A model generated the notes under the pieces. It did not search any database and was not told where the DNA came from. It saw only the letters and a program-made list of their open reading frames with translations. A stretch of 33,700 nt of DNA from Planctomycetia bacterium (GTDB lineage: Bacteria > Planctomycetota > Planctomycetia > Pirellulales > Thermoguttaceae). Position 1 is the stretch's first letter, and each line of letters begins with the position of its first letter. The position numbers and the translations under genes were made by a program. Where the stretch lies: NCBI GenBank assembly GCA_030537455.1, contig JAUNMR010000032.1:1-33700 (forward strand), written 5' to 3'. Below, piece by piece: positions 25,326-33,279 of the stretch.

Positions 25326-26687
25326 TTAACGATAAGCCTGCGTCCACGCGGCCGGCTTGACTTTCCATTCCTTTGAGGCGTCGGCGTCGGCTTTATAGAT
25401 CTTCGCGCGCACGTACAGGTCGTCCGGCTTGAGCGTATAGGACGCTTCGAGTCCTTCGGCGGTCTCGAGAACCACGCCGATCTGATCGGAATAGGTCTCC
25501 ACCACGCGTTTGGGCGACACTCCCTGTTCCGGCTCGACATTCAGGAGCTTACAGGTCGGGTCGTAGTCCTTTTTGGTTCCGATGAAATCGATGCGATACG
25601 GGCCGTCCTCGTGCGGGTCGATCTTAACATTGAGGGTCTTGCCGTCGAATTCGATCTCTTCGAAATCAAGACCATTGGAAGAGTACATATCGCCGCGAGT
25701 AATGGCGTCAAGAATGGCGTCTTGCGACAGTTCTTCGGCGCGTACCATCGTCCAGCCTTTGGCGGGAACGTCGTAGTCGTGACGATCGTCGGAGCCCATC
25801 GTCCAGATCAACGCCTGGTCGTGACTGGCGCGATACGCGTTCACGACGTCCCAGAAATGTTCCGGCTTCCACCCTTGAGGATGCTGTTTATATTCGCGGA
25901 AGATACCGTTATTGATCAGTTCGACGATTCCAATTTGTGGGTTCTCGATCAGCGCGCTGGGCGAGTAATCGTAATAGCGCCACATCGGATGATCCGCGGT
26001 AAAGATATACTTCTGACCTTCATAGACCTGCGCGCCCTTGGCAAAGGTTTGGCGTAGCGCGTCGACAGGCTCTTCGATCCCCTTGAGGTAAGGGAACGTC
26101 TGGCGTACGCCGATAAAGTTCATATGCACCGCACGACCGTCCACGACCGAACCGGTCTGCTCGAACCCGGGAATCATGAGGAAGGAGCCGCCCGTCGCAA
26201 ACTGTTCAACCAACTCGTCAAAGGGCTTCATACGCACAAAGGTCAGCCCGCCGACTTCGCGAATTGCAATCGCGTCCTTACCGAACTGCTCCTGCGCCGC
26301 GACTACAAATTTGCGATCGAGTTTATTAACGACCGCGTCGCAACTAATCGGCTTCCAAAGCGACGTCTCGCCCTCAAACTCCTTGGTCATTTCCTCCGTC
26401 ATTTTCGGATGAGAACCGAAGGACTGAAAGCGTAAGTCTGCGCTCTGGAACGTATTGTGATCCGATGGACAGATGAAGTTGTACCCATGCGACTTGTACC
26501 AGTCGACCGCAACTTCCGGCAACACGTTGCCGTCCGACCACTGATTGTGCATGTGAAGATTACCCTTGTACCAGCGCTTGGTCGACGCCTGAGCGCCAAA
26601 ACTCGGGACGCCTAAGCCCCCGACCAGCGCGGTCGCCGAAAGAACAGACGCGCGTAAAAAATCGCGACGTGTGAGTTGAGTCGTCAT
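25326..26687 (-). CDS. Tat-exported PHP-domain metallohydrolase (CehA/McbA-like)
   Basis: 453 residues. A twin-arginine signal TRRDFLRAS (residues 6-14) plus a hydrophobic stretch to about residue 33 predicts export of a folded protein, probably with metals. The PHP domain follows: H45 and H47 in GNLHMHNQWSDG, D76-H77 in CPSDHNTF, then TADHPMW and GSDDRHD further on. CehA/McbA-family members hydrolyse phosphoesters or carbamates; the substrate is unknown. The C-terminal ~100 residues have LNVKIDPHEDGPYRIDFIG and SDQIGVVLETAEGLEASYT, suggesting a beta domain. AGGAG stands seven bases before ATG 26687. It is flanked by its own terminator and is probably not part of the glycan operon. Confidence 0.87.
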   Translation of the reverse strand: MTTQLTRRDFLRASVLSATALVGGLGVPSFGAQASTKRWYKGNLHMHNQWSDGNVLPEVAVDWYKSHGYNFICPSDHNTFQSADLRFQSFGSHPKMTEEMTKEFEGETSLWKPISCDAVVNKLDRKFVVAAQEQFGKDAIAIREVGGLTFVRMKPFDELVEQFATGGSFLMIPGFEQTGSVVDGRAVHMNFIGVRQTFPYLKGIEEPVDALRQTFAKGAQVYEGQKYIFTADHPMWRYYDYSPSALIENPQIGIVELINNGIFREYKQHPQGWKPEHFWDVVNAYRASHDQALIWTMGSDDRHDYDVPAKGWTMVRAEELSQDAILDAITRGDMYSSNGLDFEEIEFDGKTLNVKIDPHEDGPYRIDFIGTKKDYDPTCKLLNVEPEQGVSPKRVVETYSDQIGVVLETAEGLEASYTLKPDDLYVRAKIYKADADASKEWKVKPAAWTQAYR

Positions 26688-26781
26688 GAAAATCTCCTAT
26701 GTCTGTGGCAAACGTCAAGTAAGGACGCGTTTGCTTACGCTCTATGTTACAGTTTCGGCTAAAAAAATAAATCGCTTACAC

Positions 26782-26834
26782 AAAAAGAGTCGGTCTTTAT
26801 TCCTGAGGCGTAACGACGCCGATTAAAGACCGAC
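26782..26834 (-). terminator. Rho-independent terminator in the intergenic region
   Basis: On the minus strand gtcggtcttta/taaagaccgac arms (11 bp, perfect) are followed by a short CT step and TTTTTGTG. It is 465 bp beyond the stop of the DUF1559-like gene, so it ends either a long 3' UTR or a separate small transcript. Confidence 0.75.
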
Positions 26835-27190
26835 ACATGAGTCAAGGACGTAGCGACACGGTCGCGCAGGCACGGAAAACGCACAAGTTCGACCTTTGAA
26901 TTATGCCGCGAAAAAGCGTAAGCGTCGCCGAGACAACGCGCTGATAATAGCGCTCAACGTGGTTCAACCGCAGACCTGGCGTCGCCGCGTAAGCGCTCGG
27001 TTCCACCGCAAAAGCCGTACTGGAACCTGCCGCTTCTATGTCGTTGAATCTCGTGGCATTGAGTCAAACTGGCTAAATCTAATCTCGCGTCTGACTACGT
27101 CAAGTTGATCGATTCCTTGCGTTCGAAAACCATATACTCAGTTCGCAAGAGTCGGGACTCGATTGCGCAAGCAAGGCGCGCCTGACTTTA

Positions 27191-27241
27191 GCGCTGGCAA
27201 ATTTCTTTGACGACACAACGACTTGCGCCTAAGATAGCGCG
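27191..27241. repeat. 51 bp interspersed repeat, copy A
   Basis: Starts gcgctggcaaatttct and ends acgacttgcgcctaagatag then cgcgt. Identical to copy B (29581-29631) over the first 16 and last 25 bases, with 11 variable bases between. The element is bounded by the inverted pair gcgct/agcgc. It lies 59 bp downstream of the stop of the DUF1559-like gene. Confidence 0.85.
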
Positions 27242-27299
27242 TCGGGATTACAATGAATAATAATACGCATTTAGGCGGTTACAAGCGCCTACGCTCGCG

Positions 27300-29429
27300 T
27301 TATTCCTCATTTGTTTGAGGTCGACCGCGTAGCATTTCGTCGTAAACCTGGTAAGCGCCATTGGCGGAAATAAAGGCTTCTCCACCGACGGCGCGCCCGA
27401 ACTGAAAACCGCCGCGATGCTCGCGCAAGACGTCACCGAGCGATTCCCCAATCGAACCGACGGGTCGATCGAGCGTCGTGACATAATTCTCATCCTTCTC
27501 GGGGAAATTCGCTACCAGATCCGCGACTTGTAGCTCTGCGTCAGGCTGCATCCAGCAGATCGATTTCTTACGTTCGAAGAGTATGCCCTGGACCGCGGTG
27601 TTACGATCCTCGCGCTTCATCATGCTACGCCAGTCCTTACCGACGCCGGAAGCGTCGAAGAACTGATCTTCCCCCAAAAGGACGGTAAAGGGCGTTACAT
27701 CAGGAGGCATATCAGGGGAAGTACTACCTCGATAGACCGACGGCATACGCGCAAAAAATTCGCGGTTATACTCCGAATCCCACGGCTCGTCCAAGTGGAT
27801 CTGGTCATAAAGCGCGCGCTCCTGCTCGCCCAAATAGGGCAGAATCAACACGCGCCAGCTGTGTAACGGTTTGCCGTCGGCGTCGACGCTGAACGCCGGC
27901 GGTAACGTGCCATGCTCGCCTTGATACGCCAGGAGCGCTTCGGTGATTATCGCCAGACGCGTTTCAACCAATCGCGCGTTCTTGGCCAGATTCAAAGAGT
28001 CATATGCCGGCTCAAACAACGTCACAAACGATTTGAGAAACTCTTCGCTCTTACGGTCGACCTTTTGACCGCTCATAGCCGCCGCCTCAATCGACGACGC
28101 GCCAGACTCTAGCGCCGTCATAAGAGTCTGATAACGCTGTAATACCCTCGCGTCGTTCAGGGGCGCGAGAAATGAAAAGTTGCTGTAAATAGCCGACGGT
28201 ATTTCATCCAGGGGCTCTATCTCTTTGATCATGTTCAAAACCGAACAGGACGGGCTACGGCGCGCTCGTAACAAGTCGCAAACGACCGATGCGCTCATTG
28301 CGTGATCTAGCGCTATGGCCGACTCGAACGCGTCGTTAAACATCTCGTCGCTGGCGTATTGGCGTACCAGCGCGATATAACGCGCGCTCAGTTCCGGATC
28401 AAACGGCGCGTCGGCATTGTGGTGAAGAGCAACGCCAAGCGCGTCGCTAACGATCGCTAATCCGCTTAGTATTTCCACAAGAAACGCCGATTCAGAACGT
28501 AAAGAAGAGTTAGAGAGCGCCAAGAGCGTTTCAAAATCGTCCATCGCTGCGGCAAGATCGCCAGTACCGATACGATAATTCGCGCGAATCAAGACCATAC
28601 GCGCAAAGGTACTACGAAGCGATTGTACGTCCGGCAGGAGCGTCTCAAACACCGTGTGCGGAAACTCCGGCGTTATGCGCCAGCATAACATGTGCGGCTG
28701 ACGCGCCGCCGTGGCAATGACCTGGTACTGATCCTCGTTCTCTTCCAGCCACTTTGCAAGGACAGGACTGTCTTGCTCCGTCCAAGGGCGACGCTGAAAG
28801 TCCGTATAGGCGTCTTCCGCTTCCTGCACAGAAATCACGCCGGTATGCTTTTGACAGTCTTCGTAATAGAATCCGAGTTCGTCGGAATCTGTGGATTCGC
28901 CGTCCTTTTGAGCGACGCTGTCTTGATTTGTGCGTTGCGCGCCCTCTTGACCGGTCACGCCGTATTTAATCAGCGTGTCAAACATATTAAGTCGCTGATA
29001 GAAGGTCGGTCGCGCCGCGGGGTCGACGCCCATTTTCTCACAGATCGTCGTCCACTGCGTTTCATACCATTCTTTCGAGGCTTCGTGGGTTGGAAATTCT
29101 TCCCACGCAATACTATTCGCTAGAGCCGCCTGTTGCAGAACCGCCGGTCCAAACGACGCAAGGAGCGTTTGCCAACCGTTCTGATCAACTGGACTAATTC
29201 CACGCTCTTGACGCGCGTTATAGAGATAACGAAAGTCGGGAACCTCGCGCGTTTTAACATTAACCGGCGCGTTGACGTCGTCGGTCTGTACCAGAATCGC
29301 CGGCTTATCCGCTAAGACGCGCCACAGTGCGTAAATACACGCCAAGCCGACAAGTATGACGATAAACCGCCGAAGAATAACGCGTGGTTTCTTCGGCTCT
29401 TCCAAGCGAACTTGGGAGTTTTCTGTCAT
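27300..29429 (-). CDS. Membrane-anchored protein with DUF1559-like C-terminal domain
   Basis: 709 residues. A short basic cytosolic N-terminus is followed by one transmembrane helix at about residues 20-40 (FIVILVGLACIYALW), so the rest should lie outside the cytoplasm. The middle ~430 residues look helical and have no motif I recognise. From about 485 the sequence resembles planctomycete DUF1559: LAIITEALLAYQGEHGTLPP, HSWRVLILPYLGEQERALY and LDEPWDSEYN. The type IV pilin-like methylation leader that normally opens DUF1559 proteins is absent. Function unknown. ATG 29429 has GGAG seven bases upstream; the frame can also begin at a TTG five codons earlier. A consensus-like promoter lies upstream. 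Confidence 0.8.
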   Translation of the reverse strand: MTENSQVRLEEPKKPRVILRRFIVILVGLACIYALWRVLADKPAILVQTDDVNAPVNVKTREVPDFRYLYNARQERGISPVDQNGWQTLLASFGPAVLQQAALANSIAWEEFPTHEASKEWYETQWTTICEKMGVDPAARPTFYQRLNMFDTLIKYGVTGQEGAQRTNQDSVAQKDGESTDSDELGFYYEDCQKHTGVISVQEAEDAYTDFQRRPWTEQDSPVLAKWLEENEDQYQVIATAARQPHMLCWRITPEFPHTVFETLLPDVQSLRSTFARMVLIRANYRIGTGDLAAAMDDFETLLALSNSSLRSESAFLVEILSGLAIVSDALGVALHHNADAPFDPELSARYIALVRQYASDEMFNDAFESAIALDHAMSASVVCDLLRARRSPSCSVLNMIKEIEPLDEIPSAIYSNFSFLAPLNDARVLQRYQTLMTALESGASSIEAAAMSGQKVDRKSEEFLKSFVTLFEPAYDSLNLAKNARLVETRLAIITEALLAYQGEHGTLPPAFSVDADGKPLHSWRVLILPYLGEQERALYDQIHLDEPWDSEYNREFFARMPSVYRGSTSPDMPPDVTPFTVLLGEDQFFDASGVGKDWRSMMKREDRNTAVQGILFERKKSICWMQPDAELQVADLVANFPEKDENYVTTLDRPVGSIGESLGDVLREHRGGFQFGRAVGGEAFISANGAYQVYDEMLRGRPQTNEE

Positions 29430-29496
29430 AACTATTCTCCACAAAATGGGCTCTAAATACTGAAACTAACAACATGGAGTCAGCGTACATACCGCG

Positions 29497-29526
29497 GTTA
29501 TACACGAACAGACGCGTCCTTGTCAA
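29497..29526 (-). promoter_or_regulatory. Sigma70-like promoter of the DUF1559-like gene
   Basis: On the minus strand a perfect TTGACA (29526-29521), an 18 bp spacer and TATAAC (29502-29497). It begins 12 bp after the U-run of the preceding terminator. Confidence 0.8.
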
Positions 29527-29537
29527 GACGCGCGCGC

Positions 29538-29585
29538 AAAAAAAAGCGCGACATAACCAAGTCAAAGTAACGATTCTGTCGCGCT
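29538..29585 (-). terminator. Rho-independent terminator of the cytochrome gene
   Basis: On the minus strand agcgcgaca/tgtcgcgct arms (29545-29553 and 29577-29585) are followed by eight T. It overlaps the first five bases of 51 bp repeat copy B. Confidence 0.88.
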
Positions 29586-29631
29586 GGCAAATTTCTCATA
29601 CACAAAAACGACTTGCGCCTAAGATAGCGCG
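29581..29631. repeat. 51 bp interspersed repeat, copy B
   Basis: Same element as 27191-27241: identical in the first 16 and last 25 bases, different in the 11 between. It sits eight bases past the stop of the cytochrome gene, overlapping its terminator stem. The following bases (tgagcgct) extend a similarity to the spacer of the 171 bp tandem repeat at 1-503. Confidence 0.85.
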
Positions 29632-29638
29632 TTGAGCG

Positions 29639-31849
29639 CTACAAAGAGAGAATAAACTCGATTAGGTCGTTCTGTTCCTGTTCACTGAGACGTTCGAACT
29701 GACCGTCTTTAACGCCGTGCTTCCCTTCGACCAGAACGTCGCGAATCGTCAGGTATTCCCCGGTGTTCATATAGGGCGCTGTACGCCACGCCTCGATAAG
29801 CGTCGGCGTGTCGAATTTATCGATAAAGTCGTTCGGATCCTGAGTGCCGGTGCGATGCAGCTGCAAGTCGGTATAATACGGTCCAAAGTGACACTGCGCG
29901 CAGCCGATCTGTTCGCTTTCAAAGATCGCTTTACCGCGTTGCGCCGACTCGCTCAATTTACCGTCGACCAGGCGCGGACTCGGGGTCGGCTCAAGCGCCA
30001 TGAGGTATTCGTCGACACAGCAGGCGTTTTCCTCTTTATAGTGAGTAAAGAGAATATGCGTAAATCCAGCGCGCACGGCGACTTCCGCGTCGGAGCGAAT
30101 ACCGGAGATCATGCACGGGGGCGTCTCGTGCGCCAGGAGCATACTCTTGGTATTCTTGAGATTGCCGGTGCCGTCGTTGAGCAGATCCCAGTTGAATCCG
30201 TCGGAACGCGCGTCTGGATGGCATGTAACGCAACTGAGCCAGCTTTCGAAACACGCGGTCGCGTCGTGGAAGAGGATCTCGCCGCGACGGCGCATTGTCA
30301 GAGTCGGACGCGGCGCCAGGCGCGCAAAGCTACGTTCGATCACCACGCCCTCCATCGGACGATAGGGCGCGAGCGTATTAAAGCTCAACGGAAGTTCCCC
30401 GCCCCTTTGGACATAGAGCGAGTTGTAGCTATTGGCCTCCACGAGCGCCGCGGTCTGATCCCGTTCGCGCCGCTGTGCGTCAGTGAGTTCCTCCTCCGCC
30501 GATTCCTGGTCTTCCAGTTCCAGAGTCGGGGGAATTTCGCGCTTCACGTAAGAGTCCGGATAATGACGGAACGGCGGGGTCAAACGCATTGTCGCCTTGC
30601 AGATCACGTCGTCGAAACGGCACAGAGCATAGACGTCGTCCCCGTGTACTGCCAGCTGACGCATGCCCTTGAAGCCTAATTTCGTGCGAATGCGGAACGG
30701 GAGTTGTACCTCCCCTTTGGCAAAGGTCGCATAGGAATACGCGCCGTAGCCGGGTCGTGCCCACTTCGGACGAGAATCGAGCGTCTCTAACAGGCGCTTC
30801 AAGGGAAGATAAATCAGCTCGTCCGTGCCCGCGATCGAGACGATCAGGCGCTCGCCGTCCTCGCTACAGGCGATACCCCAGGGATTGCCCGAGCCCATCT
30901 CGGCGTCGTCCAGGAAGAAGATTTCAACCAACTCGCACGCGTCTACGTCGATCACAAGGACGCAGTTCTCCGAGATCCAACCGCCTGAAACCTGACTGGT
31001 GATCGAAAGATAACTACACTGCACCGCGGAAATAAAGGCATAGTGACCGTCGGAGGAAAGAACCATGTCCTGCAAGAGGTTATGACCATTGAGCAGGTCG
31101 GTCGTCGCCATTTCGCCGCTCACGAGGTCCAGTACATTAACGGTAGCGCAGGAGAAGGCAACGTTCGCTTTTTTCGCCGTGATACGATTGCCTATCACAA
31201 GCTTCTGACCATTGGGAGTGAGCGCCATACAGTAGGGTTCGCGACCGGCGTCCCAAGTACGCGTCAGCTCCAAGGTCTGAGCGTCACGCTCGTGAACTTG
31301 TCCGAGGAAGCAGTGGCTCACATAGATAAACTCTTGTTCCTCCGACGCGCGACGCACAACCACGTCGACCGGACTATGCCCAATCGCGCGAGTCTGTAGC
31401 GTATTGAGCTTGACAATTTCGCGACCGGAGTCGGTTTTGCGCGCAATTTCGACGATCGCAAGACGCCCCTGGTCCAGACCGCCGATCACCGCGACGCGCG
31501 TCTGATCCGGAAAGAACGCCAATTTCGTCGGGGAGAACTCCAGCGGGAGCGTTTCCACGACTTCGGAGCCGTCAACACGCGCGCGACGCAACTCGTTGGA
31601 GCCGGCGCACGCGATATAGAAGTATTCCCCTTGCGCGTCGAGGATAAAATCGCTCGGGTCGAGATAATGCTCCCCTTCGCGTCCGACTTCCTGCGGCAAC
31701 GTCGGACCGTTTACCGAAGAGTAAAGGGACGCAATCCCCTGGGCAAAGACTAACGTACTGCCGCTCATAAGCAAGCAGAAGAGGAACGTCAGAACTAACC
31801 AAAATGCGCCGGAACGCAGGCGTATGCTGTTGACGGGTAAATACTTCAT
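29639..31849 (-). CDS. Exported YVTN beta-propeller / di-heme cytochrome c peroxidase-like protein
   Basis: 736 residues. Signal peptide at residues 1-37, with hydrophobic FWLVLTFLFCLLMSG and possible cleavage after VFAQ. Residues ~45-400 look like a YVTN/lactonase-type beta-propeller (DFILDAQGEYFYIACAGSNE, REPYCMALTPNGQKLVIGN, GNPWGIACSEDGERLIVSIA). The C-terminal third has two CxxCH heme sites, SCVTCHPDA near 538 and GCAQCHFGP near 650, with FDTPTLIEAWRTAPYMNTGE typical of the CcpA/MauG superfamily. Periplasmic electron transfer or oxidation of an unknown substrate is likely; peroxidase activity is not shown. ATG 31849 is chosen because the signal peptide starts there; the open frame runs 90 bp further upstream without one. 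Confidence 0.88.
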   Translation of the reverse strand: MKYLPVNSIRLRSGAFWLVLTFLFCLLMSGSTLVFAQGIASLYSSVNGPTLPQEVGREGEHYLDPSDFILDAQGEYFYIACAGSNELRRARVDGSEVVETLPLEFSPTKLAFFPDQTRVAVIGGLDQGRLAIVEIARKTDSGREIVKLNTLQTRAIGHSPVDVVVRRASEEQEFIYVSHCFLGQVHERDAQTLELTRTWDAGREPYCMALTPNGQKLVIGNRITAKKANVAFSCATVNVLDLVSGEMATTDLLNGHNLLQDMVLSSDGHYAFISAVQCSYLSITSQVSGGWISENCVLVIDVDACELVEIFFLDDAEMGSGNPWGIACSEDGERLIVSIAGTDELIYLPLKRLLETLDSRPKWARPGYGAYSYATFAKGEVQLPFRIRTKLGFKGMRQLAVHGDDVYALCRFDDVICKATMRLTPPFRHYPDSYVKREIPPTLELEDQESAEEELTDAQRRERDQTAALVEANSYNSLYVQRGGELPLSFNTLAPYRPMEGVVIERSFARLAPRPTLTMRRRGEILFHDATACFESWLSCVTCHPDARSDGFNWDLLNDGTGNLKNTKSMLLAHETPPCMISGIRSDAEVAVRAGFTHILFTHYKEENACCVDEYLMALEPTPSPRLVDGKLSESAQRGKAIFESEQIGCAQCHFGPYYTDLQLHRTGTQDPNDFIDKFDTPTLIEAWRTAPYMNTGEYLTIRDVLVEGKHGVKDGQFERLSEQEQNDLIEFILSL

Positions 31850-31872
31850 GGCGATCGAACGATGATTCCAAT

Positions 31873-31894
31873 GACGTCGCGTGCGTGCGACGTC
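31873..31894. promoter_or_regulatory. Perfect inverted repeat in the cytochrome leader
   Basis: gacgtcgc (31873-31880), a 6 bp spacer, gcgacgtc (31887-31894). It is 24 bp before the cytochrome start codon, where it could be an operator or an mRNA hairpin near the ribosome site. No Shine-Dalgarno is visible between it and the ATG. Confidence 0.4.
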
Positions 31895-31970
31895 GCTGAC
31901 AACGGTTATTCTCTGCGCCTGCGACGCCGACTCAATCAAGGACGACGCAAGACTCGACGTTAATTATAAC

Positions 31971-31999
31971 AGTATAACAGAACCGCTCAGAAACGACAA
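31971..31999 (-). promoter_or_regulatory. Sigma70-like promoter of the cytochrome gene
   Basis: On the minus strand TTGTCG (31999-31994), a 17 bp spacer and TATACT (31976-31971). A second TATAAT stands at 31968-31963, so the exact start is uncertain. Confidence 0.6.
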
Positions 32000-32080
32000 G
32001 CGGCGCGAACGACTTAGCTTCGCTCAAAGAACGACAAGTAAAAACAAGACACAAAGCGCGCTGACGTCAGTCGCATGAAC

Positions 32081-32108
32081 TTGACTGCAAAAGACATTGG
32101 AATATAAT
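32081..32108 (+). promoter_or_regulatory. Sigma70-like promoter of the transporter gene
   Basis: TTGACT (32081-32086), a 16 bp spacer and a perfect TATAAT (32103-32108). It precedes the preferred start ATG 32195 by about 85 bp. Confidence 0.8.
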
Positions 32109-32194
32109 GCCGACGGAAATCACGACGCGGCGACGCTACGTTGCCGTTATATGAGCTCAAGCGCGAAACCTCGCGCAATCTTAGGGAGCAGGTT

Positions 32195-33238
32195 ATGCAA
32201 AATGAGGAAACGCTCACGACCGTACAAGAGCACAGCGCGCCGGGGATCGCAAGCGCCGACTTGGTCGATAACGTCAAAAAGCACGGTAGATCGGAACAGA
32301 CTCTTGGTCTCTATTACACAATCTATTCCGCGCTAAGCTATACCGTATCGCTAAGCGCGCTGAGAGTTCTAACCGATTACAACGAAGTTAGTTCCGATTG
32401 GTCCATTACAATAAAAGAACTGACCACGGTATTGTGCGTGACCCCTTTTATTCTCGCGCGTGTGGCGCGTAACAAATATCTTTGGCCCAAATTCAAGGTC
32501 GTCGCGCTACTGACCCTCGCGGGATTCTTATGCCAAGCGGTCGGGGCGCGGCCTCACCTCAAGGCGTACGACCTCATTGGCATTGCGCTGGCCACGCCGC
32601 TTATTCAAGCGCTCGGTCTGATCTTCTCCTCGCTCTTCGGCGCCTTTTGGCTCAAAGAGCGCGTAACGCCCATGAAATTTTGTGCGCTCGTCATCTTAGT
32701 CGTTGCGGTCTGGGTTCTGAGCTGTTCTTCCCCGAACCAAGTCGACGTGACCTCAAATCGTCGACTCCTCTTTGGACTAGGATGCGTGGCGTCAACCGCG
32801 CTGGGCTACTCCTCGCAACTGTCGATTATGAGGCGAGTTCTGCGCACAAAGGCGTCCGAAAACAAGATAACGCGTCAGAAAACCGACTTCGCGCCGACCT
32901 CCCTGGCTATGGTCGTCGTCACCGGCGTCGGCGCGCTGATTTGTGGCGCCTGTTTTACTGCAAGCCATGGCGTACACGCGTGGATTGAACCGCCTCCACA
33001 ATGCTGGGGACTGGTTCTCACCGCCGGCGTCGCCAATATGATTGGCTTCTACTTCCAAATCGAGAGTTTACGCCGACTCTTTGTTCTCAAACAAACAATG
33101 ATCGCCAATGTTCAGACGGTCACGCTCACGCTCTTTGGGCTAGTCTTTATGCACGAACCCTTTAAGTGGACGACCTTCCTGGGCGTGGCGCTCGTCGTCG
33201 TGGGAGTCGCGCTCGCTGGATTCGCAAAGGAAAGCTAA
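32195..33238 (+). CDS. DMT/EamA-type membrane transporter
   Basis: 347 residues with about ten hydrophobic segments in two similar halves, as in drug/metabolite transporters. The end of each half shows the typical pattern: SLFGAFWLKERVTPMKFCAL in the first, TLFGLVFMHEPFKWTTFLGV in the second. A polar loop of ~20 residues (RRVLRTKASENKITRQK) separates the halves. The transported substrate cannot be inferred. The first ~30 residues are hydrophilic. ATG 32195 is preferred because AGGGA lies seven bases upstream; an in-frame ATG at 32141 has none. It starts a plus-strand transcript divergent from everything to its left and is followed after 41 bp by the VWA-like gene. Confidence 0.85.
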   Translation: MQNEETLTTVQEHSAPGIASADLVDNVKKHGRSEQTLGLYYTIYSALSYTVSLSALRVLTDYNEVSSDWSITIKELTTVLCVTPFILARVARNKYLWPKFKVVALLTLAGFLCQAVGARPHLKAYDLIGIALATPLIQALGLIFSSLFGAFWLKERVTPMKFCALVILVVAVWVLSCSSPNQVDVTSNRRLLFGLGCVASTALGYSSQLSIMRRVLRTKASENKITRQKTDFAPTSLAMVVVTGVGALICGACFTASHGVHAWIEPPPQCWGLVLTAGVANMIGFYFQIESLRRLFVLKQTMIANVQTVTLTLFGLVFMHEPFKWTTFLGVALVVVGVALAGFAKES

Positions 33239-33279
33239 CCACGCGACCGTATGCGCCTCGACGCAAGGAGTTACGCCTT

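Larger units (their letters stand above)
26688..27299. other. 612 bp intergenic region, no convincing gene
   Basis: Holds a weak hairpin just after the DUF1559-like gene (TAGGCG/CGCCTA, 27272-27291), one copy of a 51 bp repeat (27191-27241), a strong terminator at 26782-26834 and the upstream region of the PHP gene. A possible minus-strand promoter TTGACG-16-TAGATT near 27090-27115 could start an RNA ending at that terminator. The only longer plus-strand frame (26896-27108) begins with TTG, is Arg-rich and has no Shine-Dalgarno. No clear promoter for the PHP gene was found. Confidence 0.5.
31850..32194. other. Divergent promoter region between cytochrome and transporter genes
   Basis: A 345 bp spacer without a convincing gene. 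It carries the minus-strand promoter of the cytochrome gene, the plus-strand promoter of the transporter gene and an 8 bp inverted repeat at 31873-31894. Confidence 0.65.

Noticed and set aside
26896..27108. 70-codon Arg-rich plus-strand frame in the intergenic region
   Set aside because: TTG start, no Shine-Dalgarno, no domain, and it lies opposite a possible minus-strand transcript.
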